This document shows, piece after piece, positions 1-10,080 of a stretch of DNA of 64,000 bases. Under the pieces are notes generated by a model. The model made no database searches and had not been told where the DNA came from. It saw only the letters and a program-made list of their open reading frames with translations. The stretch spans positions 310,001-374,000 of the forward strand of contig JANHCV010000010.1 in assembly GCA_025594325.1 (NCBI GenBank), written 5' to 3'. Every line of letters begins with the position of its first letter. Positions within the stretch are counted from its first letter, which is position 1. A program made the position numbers and the translations under genes. The stretch comes from Blastocladiella emersonii ATCC 22665 (taxonomy: Eukaryota; Blastocladiomycota; Blastocladiomycetes; Blastocladiales; Blastocladiaceae).

Positions 1-1133
1 GACAGGGACGCGGAGGGGGAGGCGGCGGATGAGGGGGCCACGCTACCGGCCACGGAACGGAACTTGGAAATGACCTCGGGCGGAAGCGCGCGCGGGAACG
101 GCTTGTTCGCCTTGCGCTGGTTGATGATGTGCTGCATGCACACGTACTGGTCGAGCGTCACGGCGTCCTGCCCGTTGAGGTCCACGATCTGCCTGCGCGT
201 TCGGAGAAGGGTGAGTTTGGTGGTGGCGAGGTAGCAGGGGGTGCGTCGCGAGCGAGTACCAGATAATATCAAACTCCTCGTGTGGCCGGCGCGATAGGAC
301 AAAGACCTCGTATGCGTGGTGCTCTAAACGACGGTGAACGAGGTCAGCGCGAGCTGGCCAAGTGCAGAACGTGCGATAGTGACGTACTGGGCAGGAGGTC
401 GTTGGTCGTCGGCGCGCGCTCAAACTCCATTTCGTACTTGAGCTTCTCCGCTGGCGGCATGTACCAGTCAAAGTTGTCGGTGAATTCGATGGTCGGCTAC
501 ACTCGGGGAAGCGTCAGTGAGGAGCTCGCCGCACAAACGATGCCCCGAGTCGTACGCCGCGCAGCACCTGGCCGGCGAGCTGGTTCGGGTCCATCATCAC
601 GCCGAACTGGCCCGGCATCATCATCCCGGGCACCATCATACCCGGCATCCCGGGGATCGGCGCGGGGCCCATACCCATGCCCATGCTGGACAGGTTCGGG
701 ATACCCGGAACCCCTGCGGCGAGGGCGAGCGGGTCGGCGTTGGGGTTGAGGCGGTTGACGGCGGCCTTGATGGGCGGGATCATGTAGCCGGGGAGGACGG
801 GCGGGATCGCGGCGCCGTTCATGCTGTCGTAGATGAGGCGCATCGCAATGATGAACTCCTCAATGTCGAGCGCGCCGTCGCGGTCCATGTCGGCGAGCTC
901 CCAGATCTTCTTGAGCTGCGCTGGGTCGAGCTCCGACTTGAGGAACACGGAGCGGCATTGTTCGCCTAGTCGCGGCGGTCGCGCGCGTCAGTTGGCGGGC
1001 AGGGCACACGGCGAAGTGGCGCCCGCAACGCACCCGTGACGACGCTGTCGATGGGACCGAGGCTGTTGAAGATGTCGCGGTAGCGGTCGCGCTCGGCAAT
1101 CGAGATGCCGCTGTAGGTCGTGGCGTTGGACAT
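1..1133 (-). CDS. END3: End3-like EH-domain endocytic adaptor (partial, 3' end outside window)
   Basis: Five exons are visible: 1034-1133, 556-965, 388-496, 260-323 and 192 to the window edge. All introns are 59-68 nt, and phases agree across every junction. Exons 1-2 give an EH domain (YRDIFNSLGPIDS, then KIWELADMDRDGALDIEEF with its EF-hand-like Asp/Glu loop). A Pro/Met/Gly-rich linker follows. Exon 3 contains FDWYMPPAEKLKYE, which matches the End3-specific W-Y-M-S-P segment before its second EH-like region; exon 5 has LDQYVCMQHIINQRK. End3 works with Pan1 and Sla1 at cortical actin patches during clathrin-mediated endocytosis. The start is the ATG at 1131-1133, directly before the EH helix. 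The C-terminal coiled region lies outside the window. Family assignment is strong; exon 4 is the least certain exon. Confidence 0.85.
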
Positions 1134-1661
1134 GGCGTGGCGCTGGCGAGGTTCGAGTTGCGTGGTGCGGCCACTCGGGCAAGTTACATGGGCTTCAAGA
1201 GCGGCGATGCCACAAGTGTTTGCGTCGCTGGCAGGGAGAGTCGCTGACGGGAGGTGGAGGGGAGGGCAGGCGAGCTTCGCCACGGCTGCGCGGCGCGTCG
1301 GCGAGCGTCACCTGACCGCGGACTTCGCGAACGAACGCCCTTCTCCGGCGCCCGAGCTGACGTCCTTGCTCTCTCCCGATGCTCAGCTGTCAAAGCATGT
1401 GAGGCAATGAATCTTCATGAAGTAAGCAGGACGCGAGCTTGAGGCGCTGTCCGAGCCCTCGCTTGCGCTGTCCTCGGCCCGCGTCATGAGCCCGGCGTGG
1501 CTGGCGGCACCGCACCGCACCCACCACACCCTTGAGATGTGCTCCGCACCGACCGGCACTTCGAACGACCTTGGCTCCATCCTCCTCTCAACGAAATCAA
1601 ACCGAAGCGCAACAGGCAGGACGGCGGGCCCGACTTGCTGCACTCGCCTGCGCACGCCGAC
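1134..1661. promoter_or_regulatory. Divergent promoter region between END3 and the four-TM gene
   Basis: About 530 bp between two divergent start codons. No convincing ORF was found; open frames here are short and lack family features. It should hold both promoters and 5' leaders. Confidence 0.4.
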
Positions 1662-2315
1662 ATGATGGCCTTTCGCACCCCGCGCATGCTCAGGGAGTAC
1701 CGCCCATGGGATGCTGTTATCTACACGTCGGCTACTCTCGCCCTCTTGGTAATTGGTCTCTCGGCCGCAACCCTGACCAGCCTCCGCTGGACCACCAGCT
1801 ACTACAAGTACATCACGAACGATATCTTCTTCGTCACGTTTGTGATCCTCGCTGCGCTTGTCGCCCTGTCCATAGTCCGCCACATTGTCATCGTACGTGA
1901 TACTCTCGAGCGCAAGCGTACCAGCGAGTACCGCTCACTCCCTCAGGGTACTCGTAGCGCTCGCCCAAGCCCGTGGTCGCGAGCAGCCTGGCACTCTTCG
2001 CCGCCGCGTCGTTCCTGCCGGCCTACGTTCACTACACTTCGAAAGTGGTCTTCCCCAGCGCCACCTTTTTGTGGGCGCCGTCGCTCATGGCCTCGCTTCT
2101 CGTTGCTCAGGTACTATCGTTCTCTCATGGAAATCCCATGAACACGCACTGACGCCTCACCCGTGCTCACACAGGCTTTGTTCTTCATCTCGGGCGTGCT
2201 CGCGCTGCGCACCCTTTCAGAGAGCTCGTGGCACGGCGCAAAGTCAAAGTCTCCCAAAATCCCCCTCCTCGCGCGGTCGATCGAGGATGGAGCATCGAGA
2301 CAAGATGATGTGTAG
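1662..2315 (+). CDS. Hypothetical four-TM membrane protein (174 aa)
   Basis: Three exons (1662-1892, 1958-2110, 2175-2315) with introns of 65 and 64 nt join in phase into 174 residues. The first intron starts GTACGT and ends GTAG; the second ends ACAG. Four hydrophobic stretches are clear: roughly residues 17-39, 49-71, 82-102 and 110-136. The first two lie in exon 1, the third and the start of the fourth in exon 2, and the rest of the fourth in exon 3. The hydrophilic C-terminal tail (about 30 residues) is Lys/Ser then acidic. A second ATG follows directly (1665). I do not recognise the family, although the size and topology resemble small four-helix membrane proteins. No catalytic motif is visible. 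Confidence 0.7.
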
Positions 2316-2632
2316 TCCTTCCTGTACGAATGAGCGGCTCTGATGCCGAATAGGAATGGATCCGTTTATTGTCCTCGTCTTGAGCCGAATCCCGTCACCC
2401 GCTTCACTCTTCGGGCGTTTATTAATACCAACTCAGCCGTGAGCTGGTGCTTTCCCTATGGTTCAAACTATGGCGGGTCGCTGGATGCGCGCAGTCGGAC
2501 GTGTTGCGCCACATCGTGCGGGGACGTGATCAAGCGAACACGCCTGACGCCTCGGGCGGTGAGTTCCCACGTCCTTCACGCCGCTAGCCTTCACACCCAG
2601 CATTCACCAACAAAGCAACTCACCATGGAATC
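2316..2632. promoter_or_regulatory. Intergenic region with ACGTGTTGCGCCAC-type element
   Basis: Non-coding. Holds the composite motif GGACGTGTTGCGCCACATCGTG-like at 2497-2518 (22 bp; core TTGCGCCAC), upstream of the broken family member that follows. The same element precedes the intact paralogue at 3927-3948. Confidence 0.5.
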
Positions 2633-3704
2633 ATGGAATCGAATGAATCCAACTCACTGCAATGTATTTTGCTGGAGTCGCTCGACCTTGAGGACGACGC
2701 GGTAAAGCCGCCGTCGCCTCACACCCGCCCTGCCGCGCGCTCGCCCAAGCTTCTGGACCTTCCGTCGGACATTCTCATCACCTTGCTTCGCCTATTTTGA
2801 ATTCCGCGGGTCCAGAAACGTTCCTCGTGCGTGCGCACGCCTCGCTGTTCCGCATGGCCGTGTCGGACCCGAACGTGTACCTGCCGTGCTTGCAACTCCT
2901 GGTATCGCCACCTCCGCAAGACGCCCGCCGCGATCAAAATTCTGGTCTCGGTCTTGGTCTCTTCCCACCGGGCTACCATTTCGTGCTTAAGTGCGTCGGC
3001 AAATTGTCCAAGGCTCATCAACTGACTCGCCTTCAGCTTCGCCTCACCACTGTTCCGTTCTCTGCAGTTCACTGGTGCGCGCAATCGCGGTCGCAAAGTT
3101 ACCTGTTTCCGCTAATCATGGAATTGGCGATCAAAGAAACAAAGCCCTCCAGCGTCACACTCGACTTTTCACTCGTTGATGCCGAGACGTGCTGTCAATC
3201 GTTGTGCATGTTGAGGCTTTTGATCTCCCCTACCCTCCCTTGGAAGTGCGTCCGCTTTGTCCATCGTGCATCCGAGTTTATCAAGGGGACTAGCGCCCGA
3301 AATGCGGGACCAATCGGCGTCCGACTCCTTGCATGACGCCCTGTGCTCGCTGCGGGCGCTTTGCGGCGCTTCGCGAGCCCGTCACTCGGATGCGCCCCAA
3401 AGGACTACGCCAAAAGGCTGGCACTGCACAGTGTGCTTAAAGAAATTGAACAAAGCCCGTCCCGCCGAAAACGCACGGCAGCCGTGGCCCCGCACGTGCT
3501 GGACTTGCCACAAGCCCACGGTCGTCTACACCCGTCTTGGTGGTGTTTGCAAGCGTGAAGGACACGCACGCGTCGCCGACGGACTTCGATGTCTTCATCT
3601 GCTCGGCGTGCGTGTCCCACATTCGCAAGCTCGGGTGCGACTGGTGCTTCTACGGAAACGGCGGCGACGCCGTGTGGCCGTCCTCGGTGACCCACATCGC
3701 ATAG
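2633..3704 (+). pseudogene. Broken copy of the F-box-like/Cys-rich family
   Basis: Starts with ATG at 2633, aligned with the start of the intact copy at 4042 (shared E/T-S/N-N-E-x-NSL start). The frame runs through the F-box-like LDLPSDILI, stops at about 2800, resumes in another frame from about 2797 (NSAGPETF, then SLFRMAVSDPNVYLP), shifts again near 3330 and at least once more before the C-terminal zinc-type end. That end is still nearly identical to the intact gene: FDVFICSAC, then LGCDWCFYGNGGDAVWP, stopping at TAG 3702-3704. At least three frameshifts or stops make a functional product unlikely. It lies in tandem with the intact copy, so it looks like a decayed local duplicate. Confidence 0.75.
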
Positions 3705-4041
3705 TTCAACGGAAAGCGCCGCCAAGGGACCGCTCGCCACTGCTCGAAATCTCGCAACAGCACCTTTGCATCAGATCCCAGTCAATAAACGTAAATTTTA
3801 TGGAATGATTATTTGTAAGTGACGATGATCGCGAATAAACTCGATACAAAGTGTGCCGGCCGCTGTAGTTGAAAGTTGCGCAGAGGGAGATACACAGGGT
3901 TTCGCGCTACGAGGAGGCGCGGTGGCGGACGTGTTGCGCCACACCGTGGGGTGACGTGACCGCGTTGACGCGCCGGTCGTTTTGAACGCGTCGAGTTCCC
4001 ACCGCCCTTCGACTGAACCACCCTCGAAGAAACATCTCACG
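3705..4041. promoter_or_regulatory. Promoter of family copy 2 with shared element
   Basis: Non-coding gap. GGACGTGTTGCGCCACACCGTG-like element at 3927-3948, about 95 bp before the ATG, matches the one upstream of copy 1. Confidence 0.5.
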
Positions 4042-5103
4042 ATGGCAACGAATGAGTTTAACTCACTGCGAAGTACTCCACTGGTCGTGCCCAATCCCGT
4101 CGACGACGCGCCACGGTCGCGGTCGCGGTCGTCGTCGCCGTCGGCTCACGTCGGACCTGCCGCCCAATCGCCTCTGCTACTCGAGCTTCCGTTGGACATA
4201 ATCGTTGCCATTCTCCACACGGTTCTCGAATCCGCGGGCCCGGACGCGTTTCACGCTCTCGCGCGCTCGCACGCCTCGCTGTTCCGCTTGGCCGTTTCCG
4301 AGCCGAACGTGTACTCGCCAAGCTTGCATCTCGTGTTAACACCTCCGAATGACGCACGTCGACTGGTTCCTCCCGAAGAACTCTTCCCGTCGAGCTACTT
4401 TTTCCTGCTCAAATGTGCTGGTAACTTGTCGAAAGCTCGTCGACTGAACAACCTCCGGCTCCATATCACCGTTGTCCCGTACCCTTTCCCCGGCGGCTTC
4501 CTCGCGGCGCCGCTGCGCAACTACAATGTTTTCGGGGTGCTTGTTTACTCGGTGGTCGACAAAATGCGGCCGTCGCGCGTCACGGTCGACTTATCACTAC
4601 TCGGAGCAGAAATCTGTGATCGATCGATTTGCATGCTGCACATGTATGTTCTTGCAAGGAAGTGCATGTCTTGGGATCGTATCCGGTTTGTCCATCGCGC
4701 AGCCGAGTTTGTCAACGGGGTCGGCATCCGAGTCACCGATACGTTTCGGAACCGTGTGAATTGCGAGACAATTTGTCGTGGATGCGGGCGAGGATGCCCG
4801 GAAAACATGTATCTCCAGTGCTGGGATTGCCCGGCGTGTTTGTTGAAATTCGACCAAGCTCGCTCCGGCGGGAACACACTGCAAACGCGGCCCCGAGCGT
4901 GCTGGACTTGCCGCGAGCTCGCCGTTGACTACGTCCGACTCGAAAACGTTTGCCAGCGCGAGGGTCACGTCTCGCCGGCGGACTTTGATGTCTTCATCTG
5001 CTCGGCCTGCGCGCCCCGCTTTCCCAGGCTCGGTTGCGACTGGTGCTTCTACGGAAACGGCGGCGACGCCGTGTGGCCGTCCTCGGTGAACCCCATTGAG
5101 TAA
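4042..5103 (+). CDS. F-box-like, Cys-rich C-terminal protein (353 aa), family copy 2
   Basis: Single exon. The ATG at 4042 follows a stop-free leader and aligns with the paralogue starts. Residues about 20-45 are Arg/Ser-rich. An F-box-like segment follows (LLELPLDIIVAILHTVLESAG), then a conserved stretch of hydrophobic strands and helices. The last 110 residues carry many cysteines: CETICRGCGRGC, a CxxC pair, CWTCRELA, CQREGHVSP, CSAC, and the signature LGCDWCFYGNGGDAVWP. The spacing suggests two or more structural zinc sites. F-box proteins usually present substrates to SCF ubiquitin ligases, but that role is inferred only from the LP-DI pattern. One of four local paralogues (2633, 4042, 5757, 10081). 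The zinc-type module is unknown to me. Confidence 0.75.
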   Translation: MATNEFNSLRSTPLVVPNPVDDAPRSRSRSSSPSAHVGPAAQSPLLLELPLDIIVAILHTVLESAGPDAFHALARSHASLFRLAVSEPNVYSPSLHLVLTPPNDARRLVPPEELFPSSYFFLLKCAGNLSKARRLNNLRLHITVVPYPFPGGFLAAPLRNYNVFGVLVYSVVDKMRPSRVTVDLSLLGAEICDRSICMLHMYVLARKCMSWDRIRFVHRAAEFVNGVGIRVTDTFRNRVNCETICRGCGRGCPENMYLQCWDCPACLLKFDQARSGGNTLQTRPRACWTCRELAVDYVRLENVCQREGHVSPADFDVFICSACAPRFPRLGCDWCFYGNGGDAVWPSSVNPIE

Positions 5104-5756
5104 GTCGAGCTCGCATCCACAGAAAAGGCCGCACCAAGGGTTCACCCGCTGAAAGCTCTCGACGGCATGTTCGCATTGGCTCTCGTTCAATATACGTGAC
5201 TTTTAACAAAACATTCTTTCGTGGATGCTCAAAGTCGTGTCCTGTCCAGTATGTTTAGTGTACTCGATGCGGGCGACCATTGACGCCTCGAGCTCCCCTC
5301 TCCGCTGTGCAAACCGCCCGCGGGTAATCCAGCTGCGCCGTGACAAACCCCTGGACAACATCAAGAATTTCGAGAAAGATGTGCTTCTCTGGTTTTATTC
5401 GTATCGAATAAAGTCTCACTCTGCTCCTTGTTGAATGCGTTGACGCAGGGGCGTTGAAGCAGGGGTGCTAGTGGGGTGTGCGAGGCCGAAGGCCGAGCGA
5501 GAGAGCAAGACTCCCAGATGGCGGATCACGTGTGCGCGCGACGCGTGTCGGAGAAATCGCTCACCGTGTCGGAGAAAACGCCAAAAGGGAATCTGCTCGC
5601 CCTTCGGGCTCGCACACCCCACTAGCACCCCTGGTTGAAGTTTGAGCGTGTCGCGCCACGGCGTGATCGTGATCGCCGTGAGGGGCGTGCGCCACACGGC
5701 CAGCGAAAATGCTCTGCGGTCCAGTAGCGCGTTCCCATTGCGCGAATGTGAAGCTC
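5104..5756. promoter_or_regulatory. Intergenic region containing the MITE and a shared promoter element
   Basis: No gene. Besides the MITE, a GAGCGTGTCGCGCCACGGCGTG element (5644-5665) sits just after the MITE, about 90 bp before the copy-3 start; it is a divergent version of the family promoter motif. Confidence 0.45.
5460..5633. mobile_element. hAT-type MITE, 174 bp, with 7-bp target duplication
   Basis: The left end (from CAGGGGTGCTAGTGGGGTGT at 5460) and right end (to ACACCCCACTAGCACCCCTG at 5633) are inverted copies. About 40 bp pair with a few mismatches deeper in the arm. GTTGAAG flanks both sides (5453-5459 and 5634-5640), a perfect 7-bp direct repeat. TIRs starting CAGGG and 7-8 bp duplications are typical of hAT elements. 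There is no coding capacity. The interior holds a direct repeat of CGTGTCGGAGAAA. Located 70-120 bp upstream of family copy 3. Confidence 0.85.
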
Positions 5757-6869
5757 ATGAACCCCAGGATGTCCAAGGATGCAAACGACCCCCTGCAACA
5801 CGCACCGATTGACCAGCTCAGCTTGGCCGACGAGAACATTTCGCCGCAGTCGGAGGAGCCGCCCTCGGTCATTTCGGGGAAGGAATCGGTTCGGTTCATG
5901 GATCTCCCGACCGACATTCTTGCGTTGATCCTTCATAGTGTCATTGAGTCCGCGGGAGCCCAAGCATTCCAGGAACTCGTGCTGGCCTGTAATGCTCTGT
6001 TCCACATGTCAGTCAGCGATCCAGCCGTCTTTGCTCCAGCTTTGCACCTTGTTCTCGCGCCATCACGCGGTGAGGCTGAATTTTGTCCCTCTGTCAAAAC
6101 GCTCTGTCCCGCAAGCACCACTTTTGCCTTGGTACTTTTCTGCCTTCACGGAGAGTACTGCAAACGGACCTGTCCGCCGCTACACCTCACGTTGCTGCTG
6201 CGACCTACTCGAGGCCAAACTAAAGAAGATCGCAGGAACGCGGCGCAAGAGCTTCACCTGGTCGTTGAATGGATTTTCGACATCGCCAAGTCTAAGCTTG
6301 TCACAGTCGACCTTTCACTTTTGGAGGAGGCGACCGTGTCCTTCTTGTTGATTGTGCTTCACATGCGGCTAATCAAGTGCTCAACCGCTCCAGCGACCCG
6401 TCACATCCACCAAGCGTCCGAGTTCACCTCCTTCACTGGGACCGGTATCGAGTGGCCTCTCGGAACCGAACACAGTAAGCCGCTTGTCACTGTTTGCGCT
6501 GATTGTAGCCGGAGGGCTGTGCTTGGCGACGTGACCAACTGGCGCTGCTTGGCATGCCGCCCGGATGCGTCGCACGAACAGCACGTCGATGGCGAGGCGC
6601 AGCCAGTGCTTCATACGTGCTGGACCTGTCGCAACTCTTGCACGAACTGTGTCCCGCTCGAAAACGTCTGCCCGCGGGAGGATCACTTCTCGCCCGAGTC
6701 GTTTTGCGTCTGGATCTGCATCGATTGTTCGCCTCGCATTCGCCGGATCGGTTGCGACTGGTGCTTTTACGGCAGCGGCGGGGACTCGATATGGCCGGAT
6801 TGCTCGCCTTCTCCCATCGGCCAGATCGACGCTTCCCCCGTCGAGCAGCCCGCCGTCACCCAAGCGTAG
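5757..6869 (+). CDS. F-box-like, Cys-rich C-terminal protein, family copy 3
   Basis: Intact single exon, 370 residues from the ATG at 5757. That start is chosen because the broken copy at 10081 aligns there (NPRMSKDAND against DSTMSANEND); an upstream in-frame ATG at 5709 would add 16 residues. Residues about 45-70 hold an F-box-like segment (FMDLPTDILALILHSVIES), followed by the family core (SVSDPAVFAPALHLVL). The C-terminal third has CADCSRR, a CxxC, CWTCRNSC, CPREDHFSP, CIDC and RRIGCDWCFYGSGGD, then a Pro/Ala tail. The Cys framework is the same as in the 4042 copy, but sequence divergence is considerable, so this duplication is older than that of copies 1 and 2. Function unknown; possible SCF substrate receptor. 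Confidence 0.75.
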   Translation: MNPRMSKDANDPLQHAPIDQLSLADENISPQSEEPPSVISGKESVRFMDLPTDILALILHSVIESAGAQAFQELVLACNALFHMSVSDPAVFAPALHLVLAPSRGEAEFCPSVKTLCPASTTFALVLFCLHGEYCKRTCPPLHLTLLLRPTRGQTKEDRRNAAQELHLVVEWIFDIAKSKLVTVDLSLLEEATVSFLLIVLHMRLIKCSTAPATRHIHQASEFTSFTGTGIEWPLGTEHSKPLVTVCADCSRRAVLGDVTNWRCLACRPDASHEQHVDGEAQPVLHTCWTCRNSCTNCVPLENVCPREDHFSPESFCVWICIDCSPRIRRIGCDWCFYGSGGDSIWPDCSPSPIGQIDASPVEQPAVTQA

Positions 6870-7905
6870 TTTAACCACCCGATACTTCAGCGGGCACTGC
6901 GATCGCATACGTGCGCTCAAGTGAGCGAGCATGGGAATAGTCGTACCTGGGCGAGCTGTGCGACTTAACGACCGCGACAAGGCCGGTTTTGACGTGATGG
7001 GTGCTCGCGGCCCTGTCGCATCGAGCTGTATCAAAATATCAAAAATCAGTCGAGCCACCCAACCCGTTTGCCAAACTAGCAAGATTACTTTTCTTTGCTT
7101 CAGCCGCCCAAACAGTGGAAGCTCAGTGAGCTTCAGCCATGTTCACCATTACGAGCTGTAAAGCGAGCACTCGTAACACCGCCCATGTCTCCGCCCAGTC
7201 AACCAAAGCTTTCCAGGGACCATCTCCGGTTTCTTTGCTGTGCCGCAGCTGGGGCCCAGGACGTCCGCCATTGACTTTGCCCGGTCCGAAAGACGTAGGA
7301 CCGCACGACGAGACCACAACCATGGGGCCATGGGATGAAAGGGTGAACGAGTGCACGCGGGAGATGGCTGACTTGAGTGAGAGAAGAGATAGGATGCGGG
7401 AGTTGCTGCGGTTTAAAAAGGCCGCTTGGGGCTGGAGGGGAAGCGCAGCGCAGTGGCCTGCTCGACTTTGTATGCACGACCAAATGACGGTCACGCGACC
7501 GCTATGGCGTTGTTTATCACTGCCACGCCTAGAAGTTTGCGCACTCAGGCAAAATAAAATTGCGGACCCCAGTTTATGGAGGGAAATCGTGTAATTTTCG
7601 GTGGGCCATCATGTAGCAGCACCAGTTACGCAACATTGAGAAGCACGGCGTGCGGGCTGGCCTCTTGAAGGCCGCGGCATTCCGCATCTCCCAGGAAGAG
7701 CCAAGGACTTCTCTCGATGCCTGCAACGCGGGCTTCTGCCGTTCCCTCGTCGTCGTTCTCGACGATGGACGCGTTTCAATATCATGTGACGCCCGCGTGT
7801 GTGGCGCAGCTGTCCCACGGTCGTTCGGTCGTTTCGCTCGCCGACTGCCACTCCCGACTCTCGCCATCGTAATGCCAGCCAATGAATAAACGACCGTAGG
7901 ACTTG
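6870..7905. other. Intergenic region, no supported gene
   Basis: About 1 kb between copy 3 and the LRR gene. Open frames of 60-150 codons exist on both strands but show no domain, codon pattern or paralogue. AATAAA-like strings near 7553 and 7884. I see no RNA gene or repeat. Confidence 0.4.
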
Positions 7906-9846
7906 ATGCAACACGTTAGATCAAACTCAATGCACCGTCTCTCGCTCTCGGTCCCCGAGCTCGTGGACCAAATCCTCGCCGACGCCGTGCGCCTTCATGT
8001 CCGCAATGATCCGAGCGTCTCTCTCGCCCCGATCATACTTTATCTTCGGGTCGCTCCCCGTGCTCTCATTCCTGGTACATACCGGGCTGTTCGACAACAT
8101 GTCTTGACCGTTTCCGTGGACGATGCGAGTGCGACTGGCCGCACCGACCTTCTGCGCTTCCGTGTCGCATTTGGGCTCTCCATGGAACACACCGGAGCCG
8201 CAATCGAACTCGCAGTGGAGCACCGGCACTACGGCGTGCTCGAATTCTGGCGCGACTCGGGGCTTCCACTCACGTATCGCCGCCTCCCGCACTGGGCTGC
8301 CGTTCTCATGGGCGTTCCCGATCATTATTCCAATGACTGGAATGCAACCGCGAACGAGGCGGAACAGGCCGGCGATCTTGACCTGGCCCGCTTGTGTCGC
8401 CAGTTTGCCCAGACCAGTGTCCTCGCGGGTGCCAAGGTCGCAGCTGGAGACCTCGTCTGCACAAATGCCTACGACTTGGTCGAGACTGGGGCCTCCGAGC
8501 TCGCTTTCTTCAGTTCTCGTATTTCCATGGACGGTATTCGCGCACTCAACCGTGCCCTGTCGATTCCGGACCATCCGGTCACCTCACTCGCCTTGAACGT
8601 TACCGACTTGGACTTTGTTCGACTGCAAGCTATCAAGTTCCCGCCGTCGCTCACATTCCTGGGTCTGTACGGTAATCGCATTGCGCATCGATGCGCTCCG
8701 AACGGCACGTTCAAATGGCCCAACAATCTAACTTCGCTGGAAATCGAGGACGAGGACCTGACGCTGCCCCACTTTGCTGTCAACCTACGCTCCCTCCCGC
8801 CCTCGCTGACGGAGCTCGAGTTCTTCGAATGCGCGGTTGATTTTGCAGCCATCGAGCATCTCGCAAACGGACTTCCCGCTGCCCTTCAACAGCTGCATTT
8901 AATCGAGTGCACGCTTGATGCATCCGACGCGACCGTCCTTTCCCAACATCTCCCTGCTGGCCTACGCTCGCTTTTCCTGGACCGCTGCACGCTTGACGAT
9001 GCAGCCGTCGACGCCCTATCGCGCGCCCTACCTCCTGGACTCGAAGCGCTGAACTTGCGCTGCAACTTGATCGGGTCAACCGGGGCCTTCGCGCTCGCCA
9101 AGCGGCTTCCCCCGCGCTTGAAGATGTTGCACATTGGCAACAACTACGATATCGACCACGCCGCGCTTTGCGCCATCTTCGACAAGCTTCCTGATACTCT
9201 GGAGTCGCTCGACTTTGAGAACTTGAACGTGGACGCACGCACCCTGGCCGCTCTCGCGAGCCGTCCGCGGCCCTCTCTCAAGGCGATTGGGTTCGAGGAT
9301 GTCATGTCGGGACCTGACCGTGATCAATTTGGTGTACCAGACTTGGACGATGACTCCTGGGGCGAAGGAAACGCGGTTTCGGCTGGGCCCATCTTCCCTG
9401 CCCTCGAGAAGGTCTACCTCGACTGCTTCAAATTCGGCTCGAGCTGGAACGCCCGACTGCTCCTCCCGCGTTCTCTCGGCCCGCGCCTCCGCACGATCCA
9501 TCTTGCGGCGTGCAGGGTCGATGTGGACTGCGTCATGACGTTGATCGAGCGTGCTCCGCCGGAACTCGAGGACATCAACCTGTCTTGTAACGGGCTCCCG
9601 GACTTTGCTGCGACGGTGCTTGCTGCCGAACTTCCGGCTTCAGTTCAGCGGCTCTCGGTCGTGGACAACCCGTTCACCGAAGTCGGGTACATGCTCCTCT
9701 TCGCGCTCGGCCTCAAGCGAATGGGCAAACTGCGGATCTCGTACTCGAGGCGCGGACTCAACCAGGAGTTGACGGCGTTGTTTGAAAAGTATTCGAAGCA
9801 GGAGCCCGGGATTTTTCACCCCGTTCCCGCTCAAGTTCCCGAGTAA
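7906..9846 (+). CDS. Leucine-rich-repeat protein with F-box-like N-terminus (646 aa)
   Basis: Intact single exon. ATGs at 7906 and 7930 are both possible; the second directly precedes the F-box-like LSLSVPELVDQILADAV. Residues about 60-220 form a helical region with ankyrin-like phrases (FGLSMEHTGAAIELAVEH, VLEFWRDSGLPLTY). From about residue 220 onward there are many irregular leucine-rich repeats of the type LPxxLxxLxLxxC/N. Such arrays usually form protein-binding solenoids; with an F-box they act as SCF substrate receptors. Two related genes lie on the minus strand at 20572-22266 and 23506-25806. Partner and substrate unknown. Confidence 0.8.
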   Translation: MQHVRSNSMHRLSLSVPELVDQILADAVRLHVRNDPSVSLAPIILYLRVAPRALIPGTYRAVRQHVLTVSVDDASATGRTDLLRFRVAFGLSMEHTGAAIELAVEHRHYGVLEFWRDSGLPLTYRRLPHWAAVLMGVPDHYSNDWNATANEAEQAGDLDLARLCRQFAQTSVLAGAKVAAGDLVCTNAYDLVETGASELAFFSSRISMDGIRALNRALSIPDHPVTSLALNVTDLDFVRLQAIKFPPSLTFLGLYGNRIAHRCAPNGTFKWPNNLTSLEIEDEDLTLPHFAVNLRSLPPSLTELEFFECAVDFAAIEHLANGLPAALQQLHLIECTLDASDATVLSQHLPAGLRSLFLDRCTLDDAAVDALSRALPPGLEALNLRCNLIGSTGAFALAKRLPPRLKMLHIGNNYDIDHAALCAIFDKLPDTLESLDFENLNVDARTLAALASRPRPSLKAIGFEDVMSGPDRDQFGVPDLDDDSWGEGNAVSAGPIFPALEKVYLDCFKFGSSWNARLLLPRSLGPRLRTIHLAACRVDVDCVMTLIERAPPELEDINLSCNGLPDFAATVLAAELPASVQRLSVVDNPFTEVGYMLLFALGLKRMGKLRISYSRRGLNQELTALFEKYSKQEPGIFHPVPAQVPE

Positions 9847-9890
9847 GTTCCCGCTCAAGTTCCCTCGTAAGTTCCCGCGCAAGTCCAATA
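9814..9890. repeat. Minisatellite across the LRR gene stop codon
   Basis: About five imperfect copies of a 15-bp-scale unit around AAGTTCCCGCTC/AGTTCCCGAGT run through the last codons and the TAA at 9844-9846. The repeat has probably moved the stop codon and 3' end. Confidence 0.65.
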
Positions 9891-10080
9891 TATCTTCAAA
9901 TTGCTCTGCGAGACTCGCGAGTCTCGTTCACGCGCCGGAGCGACATGCCACGTTGCCCAGTGGTGCTGCTAGCGGCGGGGGAGGAACCGCGTTGCGCCAC
10001 CACGTGTGGCCTGCGCGGAAATCGCTCGAGCCGACGCAGCGATCGCGGTTGCGCTCCCACGCCGTGCACGCGAAACTCAT

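Noticed and set aside
7139..7594. 151-codon open frame between copy 3 and the LRR gene
   Set aside because: No homologous features; Arg/Trp/Pro-rich mixture as expected for a random GC-rich frame.
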